From CBDFGN01 sp965247065 (GTDB taxonomy: Bacteria > Bacteroidota > Bacteroidia > Cytophagales > Cyclobacteriaceae): 64,000 nucleotides of DNA. Both the position numbers and the translations under genes were made by a program. Below are positions 44,411-53,816 of this stretch, piece by piece (within the stretch, counting starts at the first letter, position 1; each line of letters opens with the position of its first letter). Location of the stretch: NCBI GenBank assembly GCA_965247065.1, contig CBDFGN010000006.1, forward strand, positions 4,588,001-4,652,000. Reading direction: 5' to 3'. Below the pieces are notes generated by a model that saw only the letters and a program-made list of their open reading frames with translations, did not search any database and was not told where the DNA came from.

Positions 44411-47400
44411 TTATTGGACCTCCTCAAACGGATTTTCCTCCAGCAGCTCTTCAGATGTGTAAAATCCGGTTTTATCCTGTGTTGCTGTACGGACCGCTGC
44501 GACATCCCCAGGAAAGACCACCGAAGCTTTGTTACCAAAGGAATTGCGTATATAGGTTAGAACACAAGCAAGGTCTCCATCCCTCAGAAGTCCCTTGAAC
44601 GCAGTCATTGGGACCTGCCCCGGGTAATTATTGCCAAGCACTTCCATTGGTCCTATTGCTCCGTGCAAGGTTATTTTGATGAGCCGTTCTTTACTACCCA
44701 GGACCCATCGAGTGCCTAGGAGGGGTGGGAATCCCGAGGCCTCCAGGCCCTTTCCATCCGGTTGATGGCAAGTCCCGCAATAACCTTCTCTTTGATATAT
44801 CTCTTTTCCTCTCTTATACATCTTCAGATCACCTCCAGCAAGTTCAGTGTCAATCTGATCGTGTTTACTCTCCAGTTTCCTCCCATTAAGATGAGCCTCA
44901 GCGGATTTAAAGGGTTCAAGGATCCAGGGATCAAGGGGTAATTGACCGGCCTGGGCCAGGATCGCCAAGCCCGGGTCTTTATCAAGCCAGGAAGCGGCCG
45001 TAATGGCTTCCAGTCGCACGCGGCCGTGGTCATCCTGTGCCGCTTGCATTAACAGTTCAACCTGGTCCTCCAATTGATGACCGCTGTATCGAATAACCCT
45101 TACTGCGCCAGCCCTCACCCGGAAGTCCTCGGACTCAAACAACCTCCTTAAGATTTCCTGGTCAACTTGATTCAATCCCCAACTGACCCATAAGGCTTCT
45201 AACAGATGGTGCTCATATTTGGGATCTTCCCCATCCAAATTGCGTACCCATCCAGCCAGGCCGTCAAGGACAGCTCGGGGATCCCTACCCCTAAGCTCTC
45301 GTCGACTACGGTAGCGCGTCCTGTACTCGGGTAGTTTCAAATTGTCAAATAGCCGGGCTATACCTGCTCCGTGTACTTTGGCCGGCTCTACCAGCGGCCG
45401 GGCGGGATAAGTAATACGATAGATCCGACCATGGACATGGTCCCGCAGTGGATCCCGAGCATTGTGCTGCATATGGCCTACCAACACATTGTGCCAATCA
45501 ACCAGGTAAAGTGACCCATCCGGGGCAAATTCCAAATCCACGGGACGAAAGTTGAGGTCGGTGCTGGATACAAGGTCCTGGCGATGACTAGTCCTAAATC
45601 CTGTACCGTCATCTTCTATGATGTGCTGCTTGGTACCCAGGAAGCCGATGGTGTTGTTGATCAGAAGATCACCTTGTACTTCATCAGGGAAATGACTGCT
45701 GGACACAAATTCCAGGCCGGCAGTAGGACGAACCAGATGGGCTTCTTCAATCAAGTTGGTCGATTTTGGCGACTCAACACCATATCTAGGCCTAATGGAG
45801 CCAGGCATCATCCATAGGACATCCGGTCCTGACCCGATAGCAAAGAAGTTCTGACCCCATTCATCAAAGGCAGTTCCCCATGGATTGGGTATCGCAAGTT
45901 GGGCAGTACGCTCGAGATGGCGTCTAGCTGGATTGTAGCGAAAGAAGCCCCCGTTGGTGCCCCTTATCGGACCGTAAGGCGTCTCAACATTGGAATGAAG
46001 GAAAACTCCCTCCCCCATGTAAATAGCTCCTGAAGGATCGGCGCAGTATGCACCGATACCATGATGCGTATCATGGTCGTCAAAACCACTCAGTAGAATC
46101 TCGGATTGATCAGCTTTGTCGTCCCCGTTGGTATCGGTTAATAGTTTAAAATTAGTACCCTGGGTTACGTACACGCCTTCTTCAGCTAATTCGAAACCAA
46201 GCGGCAAATGTAGTTGGTCGGCAAAGATGGTTTGCTTGTCAGCTTTACCATCCAGATTGGTGTCTTCAAGGATCAGCAACTTATCGTTGGGTTTTTCATC
46301 TCCGGGGCGGTAATGAGGATAGCTGGGCATTACGGCTACCCAAAGCCTTCCTTTACTGTCAAATGATAATTGGACCGGGTTAGCTAAATCAGGGAATTCC
46401 CTTTCAGAAGCGAAAAGTTGAATATCGTAACCTGGAGCCAATGTGAACCTATCCAGCGCCTGTTGGCCATATAGGTACTCTTTGTCCCCCATTCTGCCGT
46501 CGGATCTGTAATTGGTTTGAACCTGTGGCAGAGCTGAAGTTTTTTGATCAGCGTCGGCCAAATCCATTTCTTCACCCTTGGCAGCATGCCAAATTGCTTG
46601 ATCCCTCAAAGCCGTCATTTCCCGTATTTTCACCAGTTCAGCGGGGTAGTTGTCCGGGCCAAACGGATTATATCTACGACCAAAAACATGAACCCCATTG
46701 GGTGTTTTGAAGTCGTTGTGCCAAAACCAGTTTTTCTCAATCACTGCATCCCGAACCATCTGACGATTTGTCTCAGCTCTTGAAGCTGACCCACCAAAAA
46801 TTGCATCCGCTAGAAACGAGGAGAATTTGGAATACCCATCAGAATCCAACTGGGATCCATCAATGGTCATCACTCGTCCACTTGAAAACCACCTTTTAGA
46901 TGGGGTGAAAACATCCACAAAATGCACTTTATTCAGCTCAGCCACTTCCTTAATAGCCTTGGTATAGAGGGCCAGATTTAGATTTTCTTTCTGACCATCT
47001 GGAAGGTCATATACATGGGAGAGATCCTGGAAGGCAATGGGTGACACCAGGGCGAGCTGAGGGGGCGATTCTCCATTGTAATTCTGACTTATCGAGTGAC
47101 GCACGAAAGCCTGTAATTCTGCTTTGAAGGTTTCAATACCCTGCTGTCCCCGGAATGATTCGTTGTATCCAAAGCATGCGATGATAATGTCTACCTCCAA
47201 ACGCGTAAGCCATTCATCTGGGGTCTCGAAGTGACCCTGGCTTCCGGAATTTTGCGTTAGTTCGGTCTGGAATTGTTCCGCTCCAGAGAAGGCCCATGGT
47301 GACACCCGGCCTGCATGGGGTCTGAATCCGGGCGTATTACCGCCATCACACATGTTGCGGATGTACAGAACACTATCCGGGTAGCGAAGATGCAGTTCGG

Positions 47401-47596
47401 TCTCAAAGAATCCGAAATTCATCATCCGGGAGCAGAGATTGTTTCCCACTAATAGAATATGACTTCCTTTTTCAAGTCTCAGGCCGGGGGATGATGGGGA
47501 GCACTGAGTCAGGCTCAAGATAATAGCCCCGCAGGCCACGACCCGGCAGGAATTGCTGACAAAAGCGTTCATTAAAGGAATTAACGTTTGATGCAA
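44411..47596 (-). CDS. SGNH hydrolase / membrane-bound dehydrogenase propeller / cytochrome c fusion
   Basis: The 1061-residue protein begins with a lipoprotein-like signal (ILSLTQC); a second Met at residue 9 is an alternative start. Residues about 40-290 form an SGNH-type domain, starting ILLVGNNLCSRMMNFGFFET, with Gly-Asn-Asn at the block I position. A propeller of the TIGR02604 membrane-dehydrogenase type spans about 390-770 (FDSKGRLWVAVMPSYPHYRP, HHGIGAYCADPSGAIYMGEG). Helical HEAT-like repeats follow. The C-terminus has a cytochrome c domain with CGTCH at about 940. This is a PVC-type heme-binding protein, probably on the outside of a membrane, linking sugar oxidation to electron transfer. 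It has no neighbours on its strand within 160 bases and is likely monocistronic. Confidence 0.87.
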   Translation of the reverse strand: MHQTLIPLMNAFVSNSCRVVACGAIILSLTQCSPSSPGLRLEKGSHILLVGNNLCSRMMNFGFFETELHLRYPDSVLYIRNMCDGGNTPGFRPHAGRVSPWAFSGAEQFQTELTQNSGSQGHFETPDEWLTRLEVDIIIACFGYNESFRGQQGIETFKAELQAFVRHSISQNYNGESPPQLALVSPIAFQDLSHVYDLPDGQKENLNLALYTKAIKEVAELNKVHFVDVFTPSKRWFSSGRVMTIDGSQLDSDGYSKFSSFLADAIFGGSASRAETNRQMVRDAVIEKNWFWHNDFKTPNGVHVFGRRYNPFGPDNYPAELVKIREMTALRDQAIWHAAKGEEMDLADADQKTSALPQVQTNYRSDGRMGDKEYLYGQQALDRFTLAPGYDIQLFASEREFPDLANPVQLSFDSKGRLWVAVMPSYPHYRPGDEKPNDKLLILEDTNLDGKADKQTIFADQLHLPLGFELAEEGVYVTQGTNFKLLTDTNGDDKADQSEILLSGFDDHDTHHGIGAYCADPSGAIYMGEGVFLHSNVETPYGPIRGTNGGFFRYNPARRHLERTAQLAIPNPWGTAFDEWGQNFFAIGSGPDVLWMMPGSIRPRYGVESPKSTNLIEEAHLVRPTAGLEFVSSSHFPDEVQGDLLINNTIGFLGTKQHIIEDDGTGFRTSHRQDLVSSTDLNFRPVDLEFAPDGSLYLVDWHNVLVGHMQHNARDPLRDHVHGRIYRITYPARPLVEPAKVHGAGIARLFDNLKLPEYRTRYRSRRELRGRDPRAVLDGLAGWVRNLDGEDPKYEHHLLEALWVSWGLNQVDQEILRRLFESEDFRVRAGAVRVIRYSGHQLEDQVELLMQAAQDDHGRVRLEAITAASWLDKDPGLAILAQAGQLPLDPWILEPFKSAEAHLNGRKLESKHDQIDTELAGGDLKMYKRGKEIYQREGYCGTCHQPDGKGLEASGFPPLLGTRWVLGSKERLIKITLHGAIGPMEVLGNNYPGQVPMTAFKGLLRDGDLACVLTYIRNSFGNKASVVFPGDVAAVRTATQDKTGFYTSEELLEENPFEEVQ

Positions 47597-47803
47597 ATCT
47601 GGGCAAGATAAGAAGAATGTGTGGAACAGGATACATTGCCCGGTTCTGCAGTCTGACGTCAGTTGATTGAACCCGGAAGATCAGAATCAGTCATTCCTGG
47701 ATCCGGGACTCAGACAGCACACCCTCACCAACTACCGTAAAAATGGAATCCCATTTTGAATCAGAAATGAGTATCTTATCAAGTATTATTACACGTTCCA
47801 AAA

Positions 47804-48403
47804 ATGATAGCAGACCGATCAAGGTTTGATCAGGCCATCCGGAAAATTGACCAGGAAAATAGCCAAGATCCTAACATTGAAGTGTTCAAAGGCCAAGAAT
47901 ATCCTAAGGAACTTCTTTATGCCCAGCGAATGTCCGAGTGGCTGCAAAAACTGGCCCCCGATGTCTCCGAGGCCCTTAAATTGGCGGCCAGAAGCCAACA
48001 TATTTGCCGCTGGACCAAGCCCAGAAATGACTATCCCATGGATCGCAAGGGGTACCTGATGTGGCGAACCGATCTCAAAAATTTTCATGCTCAAAAAGCG
48101 GGGGAGATATTAAATGATTGCGGCTATGATGATGATACCGTTGGTAAGGTCCAATCCTTGATCCTAAAGGAAAAGATCAAAGTGGATCCTGAATCTCAGC
48201 TGTTGGAGGATGTCGTCTGCCTGGTCTTTCTTGAAAGTTACTTTGACGACTTTTCTCATAAACATGATGAGGATAAAGTGATTAACATTATCAGAAAGAC
48301 TTGGAAGAAGATGTCTGAAAAGGGTCAGAAACAGGCTTTGGGGCTGGACCTGCCAGAAGCTGCTCACAATATTATCTACAGGGCGATTGCTAATCCGGAT
48401 TAA
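47804..48403 (+). CDS. DUF4202-family protein
   Basis: The 199-residue protein matches DUF4202 over its length: RFDQAIRKIDQENSQDPN, WPKELLYAQRM-like YPKELLYAQRM, AARSQHICRWTKPRNDYPMD, and EDVVCLVFLESYFDDF with a conserved Glu/His-rich set. The pattern of His and Asp residues suggests a metal-binding HD-like helical protein, but no function is established. It is cytoplasmic. Its last 14 bases overlap the end of mobA on the other strand, so the genes are convergent. It is divergent from the large fusion gene, 207 bases away. Confidence 0.88.
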   Translation: MIADRSRFDQAIRKIDQENSQDPNIEVFKGQEYPKELLYAQRMSEWLQKLAPDVSEALKLAARSQHICRWTKPRNDYPMDRKGYLMWRTDLKNFHAQKAGEILNDCGYDDDTVGKVQSLILKEKIKVDPESQLLEDVVCLVFLESYFDDFSHKHDEDKVINIIRKTWKKMSEKGQKQALGLDLPEAAHNIIYRAIANPD

Positions 48404-49007
48404 TTGAACCGCTGTTTTCCTTAAGATGTTTCACGGTTTCCTTGTATCCCCGTTCTGAGTCGATACTCCGAATAGCGGCCTTGTCGGGTGATTGTAGCAA
48501 AGTGACACCGGATTGGATCAATATCTCACGAGGACTAAGCCGGTCCTCTTTCAAAGCTCGTTTAATCAGGGGATAACTCCGAGGTTCCCAAATCGTGAGC
48601 AGCGGGTCAGGCTTATAGTCAACCGGGTTTCTAAAGGCTGTAGCCACGGCATTAGGATTTCTTGATTTAACCAGAAATTGAAGAGTCTTATGATCGAGGA
48701 AAGGTAAATCGACGGCAACTACCAGCTTGGCCGTCCATGGATCGTCTTCGAAGACTGATAATAAACCTCCCATCGGTCCCTTGTCGCCATACCTATCGGG
48801 AATGGTTTTGAAATCCAAGGCATTAAGCTCCTCCAGTTGATCTTGACGGCAGGAACAATATACCTCGAGGCAAAGCTCGTGAAGCATCTGGTAGACAAAT
48901 TCCCGCTGCGGCATGCCATGATAGTCTAGGAGACCCTTGTCCCTACGCATACGAGTACTCCTTCCTCCCACTAAAACCACGCCGACAATAGCCGCCACCT
49001 TTTTCAT
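48390..49007 (-). CDS. mobA: Molybdenum cofactor guanylyltransferase
   Basis: The 205-residue protein begins VVLVGGRSTRMRRDKGLL, the nucleotidyltransferase motif LAGGxSxRMGxDK of MobA. Next come IPDRYGDKGPMGGLLSVFED and VVAVDLPFLDH, the metal-binding Asp motif. MobA attaches GMP to molybdopterin. The length is normal. It lies 14 bases after the gluconokinase stop on the same strand, so the two share a transcript although they belong to different pathways. No other cofactor genes are in the window. Other nucleotidyltransferases have similar motifs, so some uncertainty remains. Confidence 0.82.
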   Translation of the reverse strand: MKKVAAIVGVVLVGGRSTRMRRDKGLLDYHGMPQREFVYQMLHELCLEVYCSCRQDQLEELNALDFKTIPDRYGDKGPMGGLLSVFEDDPWTAKLVVAVDLPFLDHKTLQFLVKSRNPNAVATAFRNPVDYKPDPLLTIWEPRSYPLIKRALKEDRLSPREILIQSGVTLLQSPDKAAIRSIDSERGYKETVKHLKENSGSINPD

Positions 49008-49021
49008 ATTGTTACTTCTAT

Positions 49022-49525
49022 TTACATATTGGCTTTTTGATTCCCTGATAATTGTTCTAAGATGTTCTGCACAATATCCGATGGCGACACGGACACATCA
49101 ATCTTAAGTCCATATTCCGGAACCTCGAGCGCCGCAAATTGAGAATCAACCAAACCAGGATTCATATAGTGATCTTTCCGTTTCCGCATCCTGCCTTCGA
49201 TAAGTTGCTTAGTTCCTGAAAGAAGGATCCATGTTAGTTCATCCTCCCCAATCGATCTCAGAATTTTTCTATACTTTTCCTTGAGGGCCGAACAAGCTAG
49301 AACAGCTCCACCATTTTCCTCCCAACTCCTGATGTGGTTGGCCAAAGATCTCAGCCACGGTTCGCGGTCGGCATCATTCAATGGAATCCCCTGTCGCATT
49401 TTTTCAACCATATCCGGAGCATGGAAGTCATCGCCGTCAAAAAATGGAATTTGCAGACTATCGGAGAGGGATTTGCCGATCAGAGTCTTTCCTGAACCAC
49501 AGACTCCTGTGATGATATAGATCAT
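49022..49525 (-). CDS. gntK: Gluconokinase
   Basis: The 167-residue protein starts MIYIITGVCGSGKTLIGKSL with the P-loop at 7-14. FFDGDDFHAP, GIPLNDADREPWL, and ALKEKYRKILR (the Arg/Lys lid) follow, all typical of the GntK/IdnK family. It phosphorylates gluconate to 6-phosphogluconate in the cytoplasm. It lies downstream of an SSS symporter on the same strand, with 423 bases between, and 14 bases before mobA. Together with the SDR and transporters nearby, it suggests that sugar-acid catabolism runs through 6-phosphogluconate. Confidence 0.93.
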   Translation of the reverse strand: MIYIITGVCGSGKTLIGKSLSDSLQIPFFDGDDFHAPDMVEKMRQGIPLNDADREPWLRSLANHIRSWEENGGAVLACSALKEKYRKILRSIGEDELTWILLSGTKQLIEGRMRKRKDHYMNPGLVDSQFAALEVPEYGLKIDVSVSPSDIVQNILEQLSGNQKANM

Positions 49526-49948
49526 TTCAAAAGCTCTTCTGTTCGCATGGTACCACCATCATTGAATAAGGTCACAAGAAATTGCACTAAATCCAATACC
49601 TGCCACAAACAACATGACGGCGGCAGTGTCGGTGATGGGGCGTTGGGCGGAATCCCTATAAAATGGAGATAGTCAAATTCATAAAGCCTGGACCACGCTC
49701 TCCAAGCTCGTCGAAAAAGTTCTTTACGGTATGTAGGTTATCATCCTAAAGCCGGGAAGCCGATGGTTAAGCTGTGGCCCGATACATGGGAGCCTTAAGA
49801 AGAGGGTAGGAGGGCAATGGAAGAATAAGGTCATTATTGCAACGAACTTTGATGCCGGTTTGCCCTCATAACCAACGAAAGAACTATAGCCAGCGCTCCC
49901 CTCAACATCCGACTACCCATGTTCGGCATCATTCAATGGGCGAATTAT
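49526..49948. other. 423-base gap between gluconokinase and SSS genes
   Basis: Holds no gene I can support. A minus-strand hydrophobic stretch (AAVMLFVAGIGFSAISCDLI, about 49563-49622) ends in a stop near the start of gntK and could be the tail of a lost membrane protein, but I do not recognise it. Confidence 0.4.
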
Positions 49949-51562
49949 TTACCTGAACCATATATACACGACTACAAAAATCACCATCAGGCCAATCGAA
50001 AGGGCACGTGGGTCCTTCCAACTTTCGATCTTTCCGCTGAGCACTTCCCAAGGCTTGTTCCAGGTAAGGGGGCCCACCACTTCCGGATCTGGCTTTGGAG
50101 TGAGATAACTTACCACAATGTAAACACCGCTGCATATCAAAAATCCATACCATGCCAGCAGCAGGGGGCCTATGGCCAGAACTTCAGTTATAAATCGCTT
50201 ATCTCCCCAGACAGGAATATCGCTCATCAAGGCCAGGGTTCCGGTGATGATACCGGTTATAAATGTGGCAACCGCCGCCTGGCCAGTTCCTCTTCGCCAG
50301 AAAATGCCGAACAGGAAAACGGTGGTTATTGCAGGAGAAATGCTTCCAACAATGATGGCATTGGCCTCAAAAACACTGCTGAAACGATCCCCTTGGGTTG
50401 ACCAGAGCATGGCGAGCAGCATTACAACGATCGCACTGACCCTGCCAACCAGAATCTGCTTGTCCTCACCTAATCGACTTTTGAAATGCCGGTAAAGGTC
50501 GAGCGATACAATGGTTGACGAACTGTGCAGGGCAGCGGCTATTGAACTCATAAGGGCTGCCAGGATTCCAGCCGCAATCAGACCCTTTAGCCCAGTCGGA
50601 ATTAATTCCTGGATCAGCACGGGAAGTGCTTGATTGGCCTGATCCCCGATTTTATCCGAAAACAGAACATAGGCGATCACGCCGGGAAAAATTATTATGA
50701 AGAGAGGCAAGAACTTCAGTAATCCGGCAAAGAGGGGACCCGTTTTCGCGTCGTATTCTGTTTCAGCGCCCAAAACCCGCTGGACGATGGTTTGGTCGGT
50801 ACACCAATACCAGATACCGGTAATAGGATAACCCAGCAGCACGGCAAACCAGGCCAAACCCTTAGAGTTGTCGGTGTGGATCAAAGAAAGTTGATCCACC
50901 TTGGCGGCCGCCTTAAGCTCGGCATAGCTATGGATTCCATAATCGGGAAGAGCTGCAATGGCGTATCCAGTAACGAGGAAAGCTCCGAGGATCAGAAAGA
51001 TTGTCTGAATTGTTTCAGTAACCACCACGGCTTTCAATCCTCCGATGATAGTGTAAATGGCGGTGATAACCGTAATTATGATGATGGATGTGACTGTATC
51101 CAAGCCGAAGAATTGTTCCATAATAGTTGCTCCAGCAAACAAACTCAGTCCGATATGAACAAGCAAGGCGCCCATTATGCCGGTAAAGGCCAGGAAAATC
51201 CGCGAGGCCTGATTATATCGCTTTTCGAGAAACTCCGGAAGCGTGGCAATCTTACTTCTGAAGTAAAAAGGTGCGAATACCAGGCCCAGAATGATCAGGG
51301 TGACCACTGCCATTGTTTCATAATTACCCCAGGCAAGGCCTTCATTATAACCTGAAGCCGCCAGGCCAATCAGGTGGATAGTAGAAATATTGGAGGCAAA
51401 CAGGGCAGCTCCAACCACCGGCCAACTTAGGGATCGACCAGCCAGGTAATACCCCGTACTGGTGGTACGCATATGGCGGCTGGCCCACAACCCTAAGACG
51501 ATCATCCCGATCAGATAAATGATTATGATAGCAAGATCCAATACTGGTAGGTTGAGATTCAT
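49949..51562 (-). CDS. Sodium:solute symporter (SSS/SLC5 family)
   Basis: The 537-residue protein has about thirteen helices. Opening: MNLNLPVLDLAIIIIYLIGM, then STGYYLAGRSLSWPVVGAAL and NISTIHLIGLAASGYNEG, GGLKAVVVTETIQTIFL, and SIAAALHSSSTIVSLDLYRH (Na+ site). It is of the SglT sugar-symporter type. The first part is nearly identical in DNA to a truncated copy at 53508-53779. Upstream of its start, after a 37-base spacer, is the leftover tail of a beta-propeller gene (51600-51640). GntK lies downstream, so gluconate or another sugar acid may be the substrate; this is inference. Confidence 0.93.
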   Translation of the reverse strand: MNLNLPVLDLAIIIIYLIGMIVLGLWASRHMRTTSTGYYLAGRSLSWPVVGAALFASNISTIHLIGLAASGYNEGLAWGNYETMAVVTLIILGLVFAPFYFRSKIATLPEFLEKRYNQASRIFLAFTGIMGALLVHIGLSLFAGATIMEQFFGLDTVTSIIIITVITAIYTIIGGLKAVVVTETIQTIFLILGAFLVTGYAIAALPDYGIHSYAELKAAAKVDQLSLIHTDNSKGLAWFAVLLGYPITGIWYWCTDQTIVQRVLGAETEYDAKTGPLFAGLLKFLPLFIIIFPGVIAYVLFSDKIGDQANQALPVLIQELIPTGLKGLIAAGILAALMSSIAAALHSSSTIVSLDLYRHFKSRLGEDKQILVGRVSAIVVMLLAMLWSTQGDRFSSVFEANAIIVGSISPAITTVFLFGIFWRRGTGQAAVATFITGIITGTLALMSDIPVWGDKRFITEVLAIGPLLLAWYGFLICSGVYIVVSYLTPKPDPEVVGPLTWNKPWEVLSGKIESWKDPRALSIGLMVIFVVVYIWFR

Positions 51563-51945
51563 ACAGGGGGCGTAGTTTAGGTCGGAGTTTGTTTAAGGTC
51601 TATTTCATCGACGTCCCAGGCACCGGCTCCCTGTGGGCTTGTTCAGTCTTTGGTGATGTGCACAACTCAGGATTGCCAGGTATTGGCATAAAAATAAGCA
51701 GTTGTTGATGTGCTGAGTCATTCGTTCGGTGTTTCGATCAATTAGTAAGGCTGGATTTCCAGTTCGGGTCAGATCCATACCTTTTACAGGAGTTGGATGC
51801 TAAGGAGTACCGTCTGGAAGTGAGCGCTATATGGGTATTTTCTTAAATATAAGGTGTTAGGAATAGGGAATCAACCTTATTCAAAATCCAAATCTCTGCC
51901 TTGCAGGAGGGCCTTGAAACCCATTACCAAAGTGAACCGAGAATT
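51563..51945. other. 383-base gap containing remains of a propeller gene
   Basis: The 37 bases 5' of the SSS start strongly resemble those between the intact propeller gene and the SSS pseudogene (53780-53816). The rest up to about 51945 shows no recognisable gene; similarity to the propeller gene fades after about 40 bases. Confidence 0.55.
51600..51640 (-). pseudogene. Tail remnant of a beta-propeller gene
   Basis: The minus-strand reading EPVPGTSMK followed by TAG (51600-51602) matches the end DPVPGTPMK of the intact propeller protein at 53817-54770. Its stop lies 37 bases before the SSS start, the same distance as in the other copy. Nothing more than this C-terminal scrap survives. Supported by position, spacing and reading together. 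Confidence 0.65.
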
Positions 51946-53394
51946 CTAACTCTGATGGTCCTTCAATAGCGCCGTTTCTATTTCTTCCAGTGATCTGCGT
52001 TTGGTTTCGGGCATGAGGCGCCATACCACGTAGATTTGGGGCACCAGGAAAAAAGCAAACAAGTAGAATGTTAGGCCAACTGAGAAAGTGTCCCGAATTA
52101 TAGGAAACAACTGATTGACGACCACCCCGGTAAACCAAATTACGCTCATGGCTATCGCAACGGCAAAGCCGCGCAGTCGGATCGGAAATACTTCTGAAGC
52201 AAAGACCAACTTAATTGGACCCATGGCAAATGAGTAACAAAACATATATCCACAAATCGCGATCACGACAGCGAATCCCTGGATGTTTTGGCCCAACATG
52301 ATGCCGGATGCTGCTAGAGTCACAATGGCCCCTATTGTACCGGTCATTAAGAATGGACGCCGCCCAATTTTATCAATAAACATAATCGCCAGTGAACAAC
52401 CGATGAGGTTGGTCGCAAACAGGTAAATGAAGCTACCTAAAGCACCGCCCAGGCTAAAACCAGCATTCTCCAGGATCGTGGGACCGTAATAGACGATTGC
52501 AGTAATACCACTGACCTCCGAGGCAAAACAAAAGAACATGGCCAAATACAACGCTCTTTTGAAACCGGGTTTAAGCAGATCCCTTATCCTGGAGGTGGTT
52601 GTCCCGCTTAGCAGGTCTTCAATTTCCACCATTTGCTGGTTGGCTTCATCTTTAGAAACCAGGCTTTGAAGAATGTCTTCGGCTTCACTTTTTCTGTTTT
52701 TGGACATTAACCACCGGGGCGACTCCGGGATCAACATAATTAACCCGATAAAGGCCACCGCAAATACCAGCTCACTGCCGAACATGGCCCGCCAGCTTTC
52801 ATCGATAAGAATCTTATTAATAAGATCCGAACTGAAGACCAGGAAGTCTGATTCGAAATAGCTTAGTTTGCCGGAATACTGGTACAGATAAACGTTAGCA
52901 ATGGTAGCTGAGGCACCCCCCACTGTCATGGACAATTGAAAGAAGCTTACCATCATGCCCCGAATATTCTTGGGGGTTATTTCGGCAATGTACAAGGGGC
53001 ACACCATGGTGGTCATCCCGGTACCCAGGCCTCCAATGAACCGGCCCCACCACACCCCCTGGAAGGTGTTTAGAATCACGCAACCGACCACCGATACGAT
53101 AATCAGGGCAGCGCCAATGAATAATACAGATTTGCGACCGTAGATGTCACTTACCCTGCCCGATACCAAGGTTCCCAGGGCCGTTCCGATCAGCGCGCTG
53201 TTCACAAACATCCCCTCCTGAACTGAGGTTAATTGAAATTGGGCCTTGAATAAGCTGAGCGTGCCAGAAATAACAACCGCATCATATCCAAATACAAAGC
53301 CGCCCAGGGCCGATACAGCACTGATGAATATGATCCGCGCCATTTTCCTCGATGAGGTGTTGGCATTAATAATCTCTGGGTATTTAATAGTCAA
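51946..53394 (-). CDS. MFS sugar porter
   Basis: The 482-residue protein has twelve helices and the sugar-porter signatures: GYDAVVISGTLSLF in helix 1, GRVSDIYGRKSVLF between helices 2 and 3, PESPRWLM after helix 6, and PETKRRSLEEIE at the end. The family moves hexoses or pentoses with H+. A long loop after helix 4 (about residues 170-195) is somewhat larger than usual. It lies between the two partial copies of the propeller-SSS module on the same strand. Substrate not assigned. Confidence 0.93.
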   Translation of the reverse strand: MTIKYPEIINANTSSRKMARIIFISAVSALGGFVFGYDAVVISGTLSLFKAQFQLTSVQEGMFVNSALIGTALGTLVSGRVSDIYGRKSVLFIGAALIIVSVVGCVILNTFQGVWWGRFIGGLGTGMTTMVCPLYIAEITPKNIRGMMVSFFQLSMTVGGASATIANVYLYQYSGKLSYFESDFLVFSSDLINKILIDESWRAMFGSELVFAVAFIGLIMLIPESPRWLMSKNRKSEAEDILQSLVSKDEANQQMVEIEDLLSGTTTSRIRDLLKPGFKRALYLAMFFCFASEVSGITAIVYYGPTILENAGFSLGGALGSFIYLFATNLIGCSLAIMFIDKIGRRPFLMTGTIGAIVTLAASGIMLGQNIQGFAVVIAICGYMFCYSFAMGPIKLVFASEVFPIRLRGFAVAIAMSVIWFTGVVVNQLFPIIRDTFSVGLTFYLFAFFLVPQIYVVWRLMPETKRRSLEEIETALLKDHQS

Positions 53395-53507
53395 AAAATT
53401 AGTAGTGAGCCATTAAACCATGGGATTCAGTATCTCCTCATACCAACTTGTTTCCTGCGGGGAAAGCACCTTTAGACATTACTCCCAAAACCCGTGGATA
53501 TCCCTGG

Positions 53508-53779
53508 TTAGTTTTTATTGGAATTGAAAGCAAGGTAGATCAGGACCGTTATAATGATCAAAGTCATGCTTATTGGTTTGACGTATTTCCACGGTTTTAG
53601 AGGCACCATTCATGCCAATAAGGTGCTCGGTGGAAATGTTTGTCAATTACATAGATCCGGCAATGGTAATGCCCAGTACTGGTAGTACGCATATGGCGGC
53701 TGGCCCACAATCCTAAGACGATCATCCCGATCAGATAAATGATGATAGCCAAATCCATTACGGGTAGGTTGAGATTCAC
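53508..53779 (-). pseudogene. SSS symporter gene reduced to its two ends (chimeric deletion)
   Basis: From a GTG at 53779 the frame reads MNLNLPVMDLAIIIYLIGM and LWASRHMRTTSTG, nearly the same as the SSS gene at 49949-51562. A jump follows to another frame reading ITIAGSM, stop, LTNISTEHLIGMNG. This matches the SSS gene at 60971-62575 (ITIAGSMLLTNISTEHLIGM). A third segment, VPLKPWKYVKPISM, ends ILIYLAFNSNKN and stops at 53508; it matches the C-terminus of the same 60971 gene. About 450 residues are missing. The gene has thus lost its middle, and its parts look like two different paralogues. Confidence 0.85.
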
Positions 53780-53816
53780 AATAGTGGGCGTAGTTTAGGT
53801 CCGAATGTGCGAATGC

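Noticed and set aside
50792..51355. 187-codon open frame on the plus strand
   Set aside because: It is antisense to the SSS symporter gene, has odd composition (many Gln, Asn, Asp) and no family resemblance; the minus-strand gene is certain.
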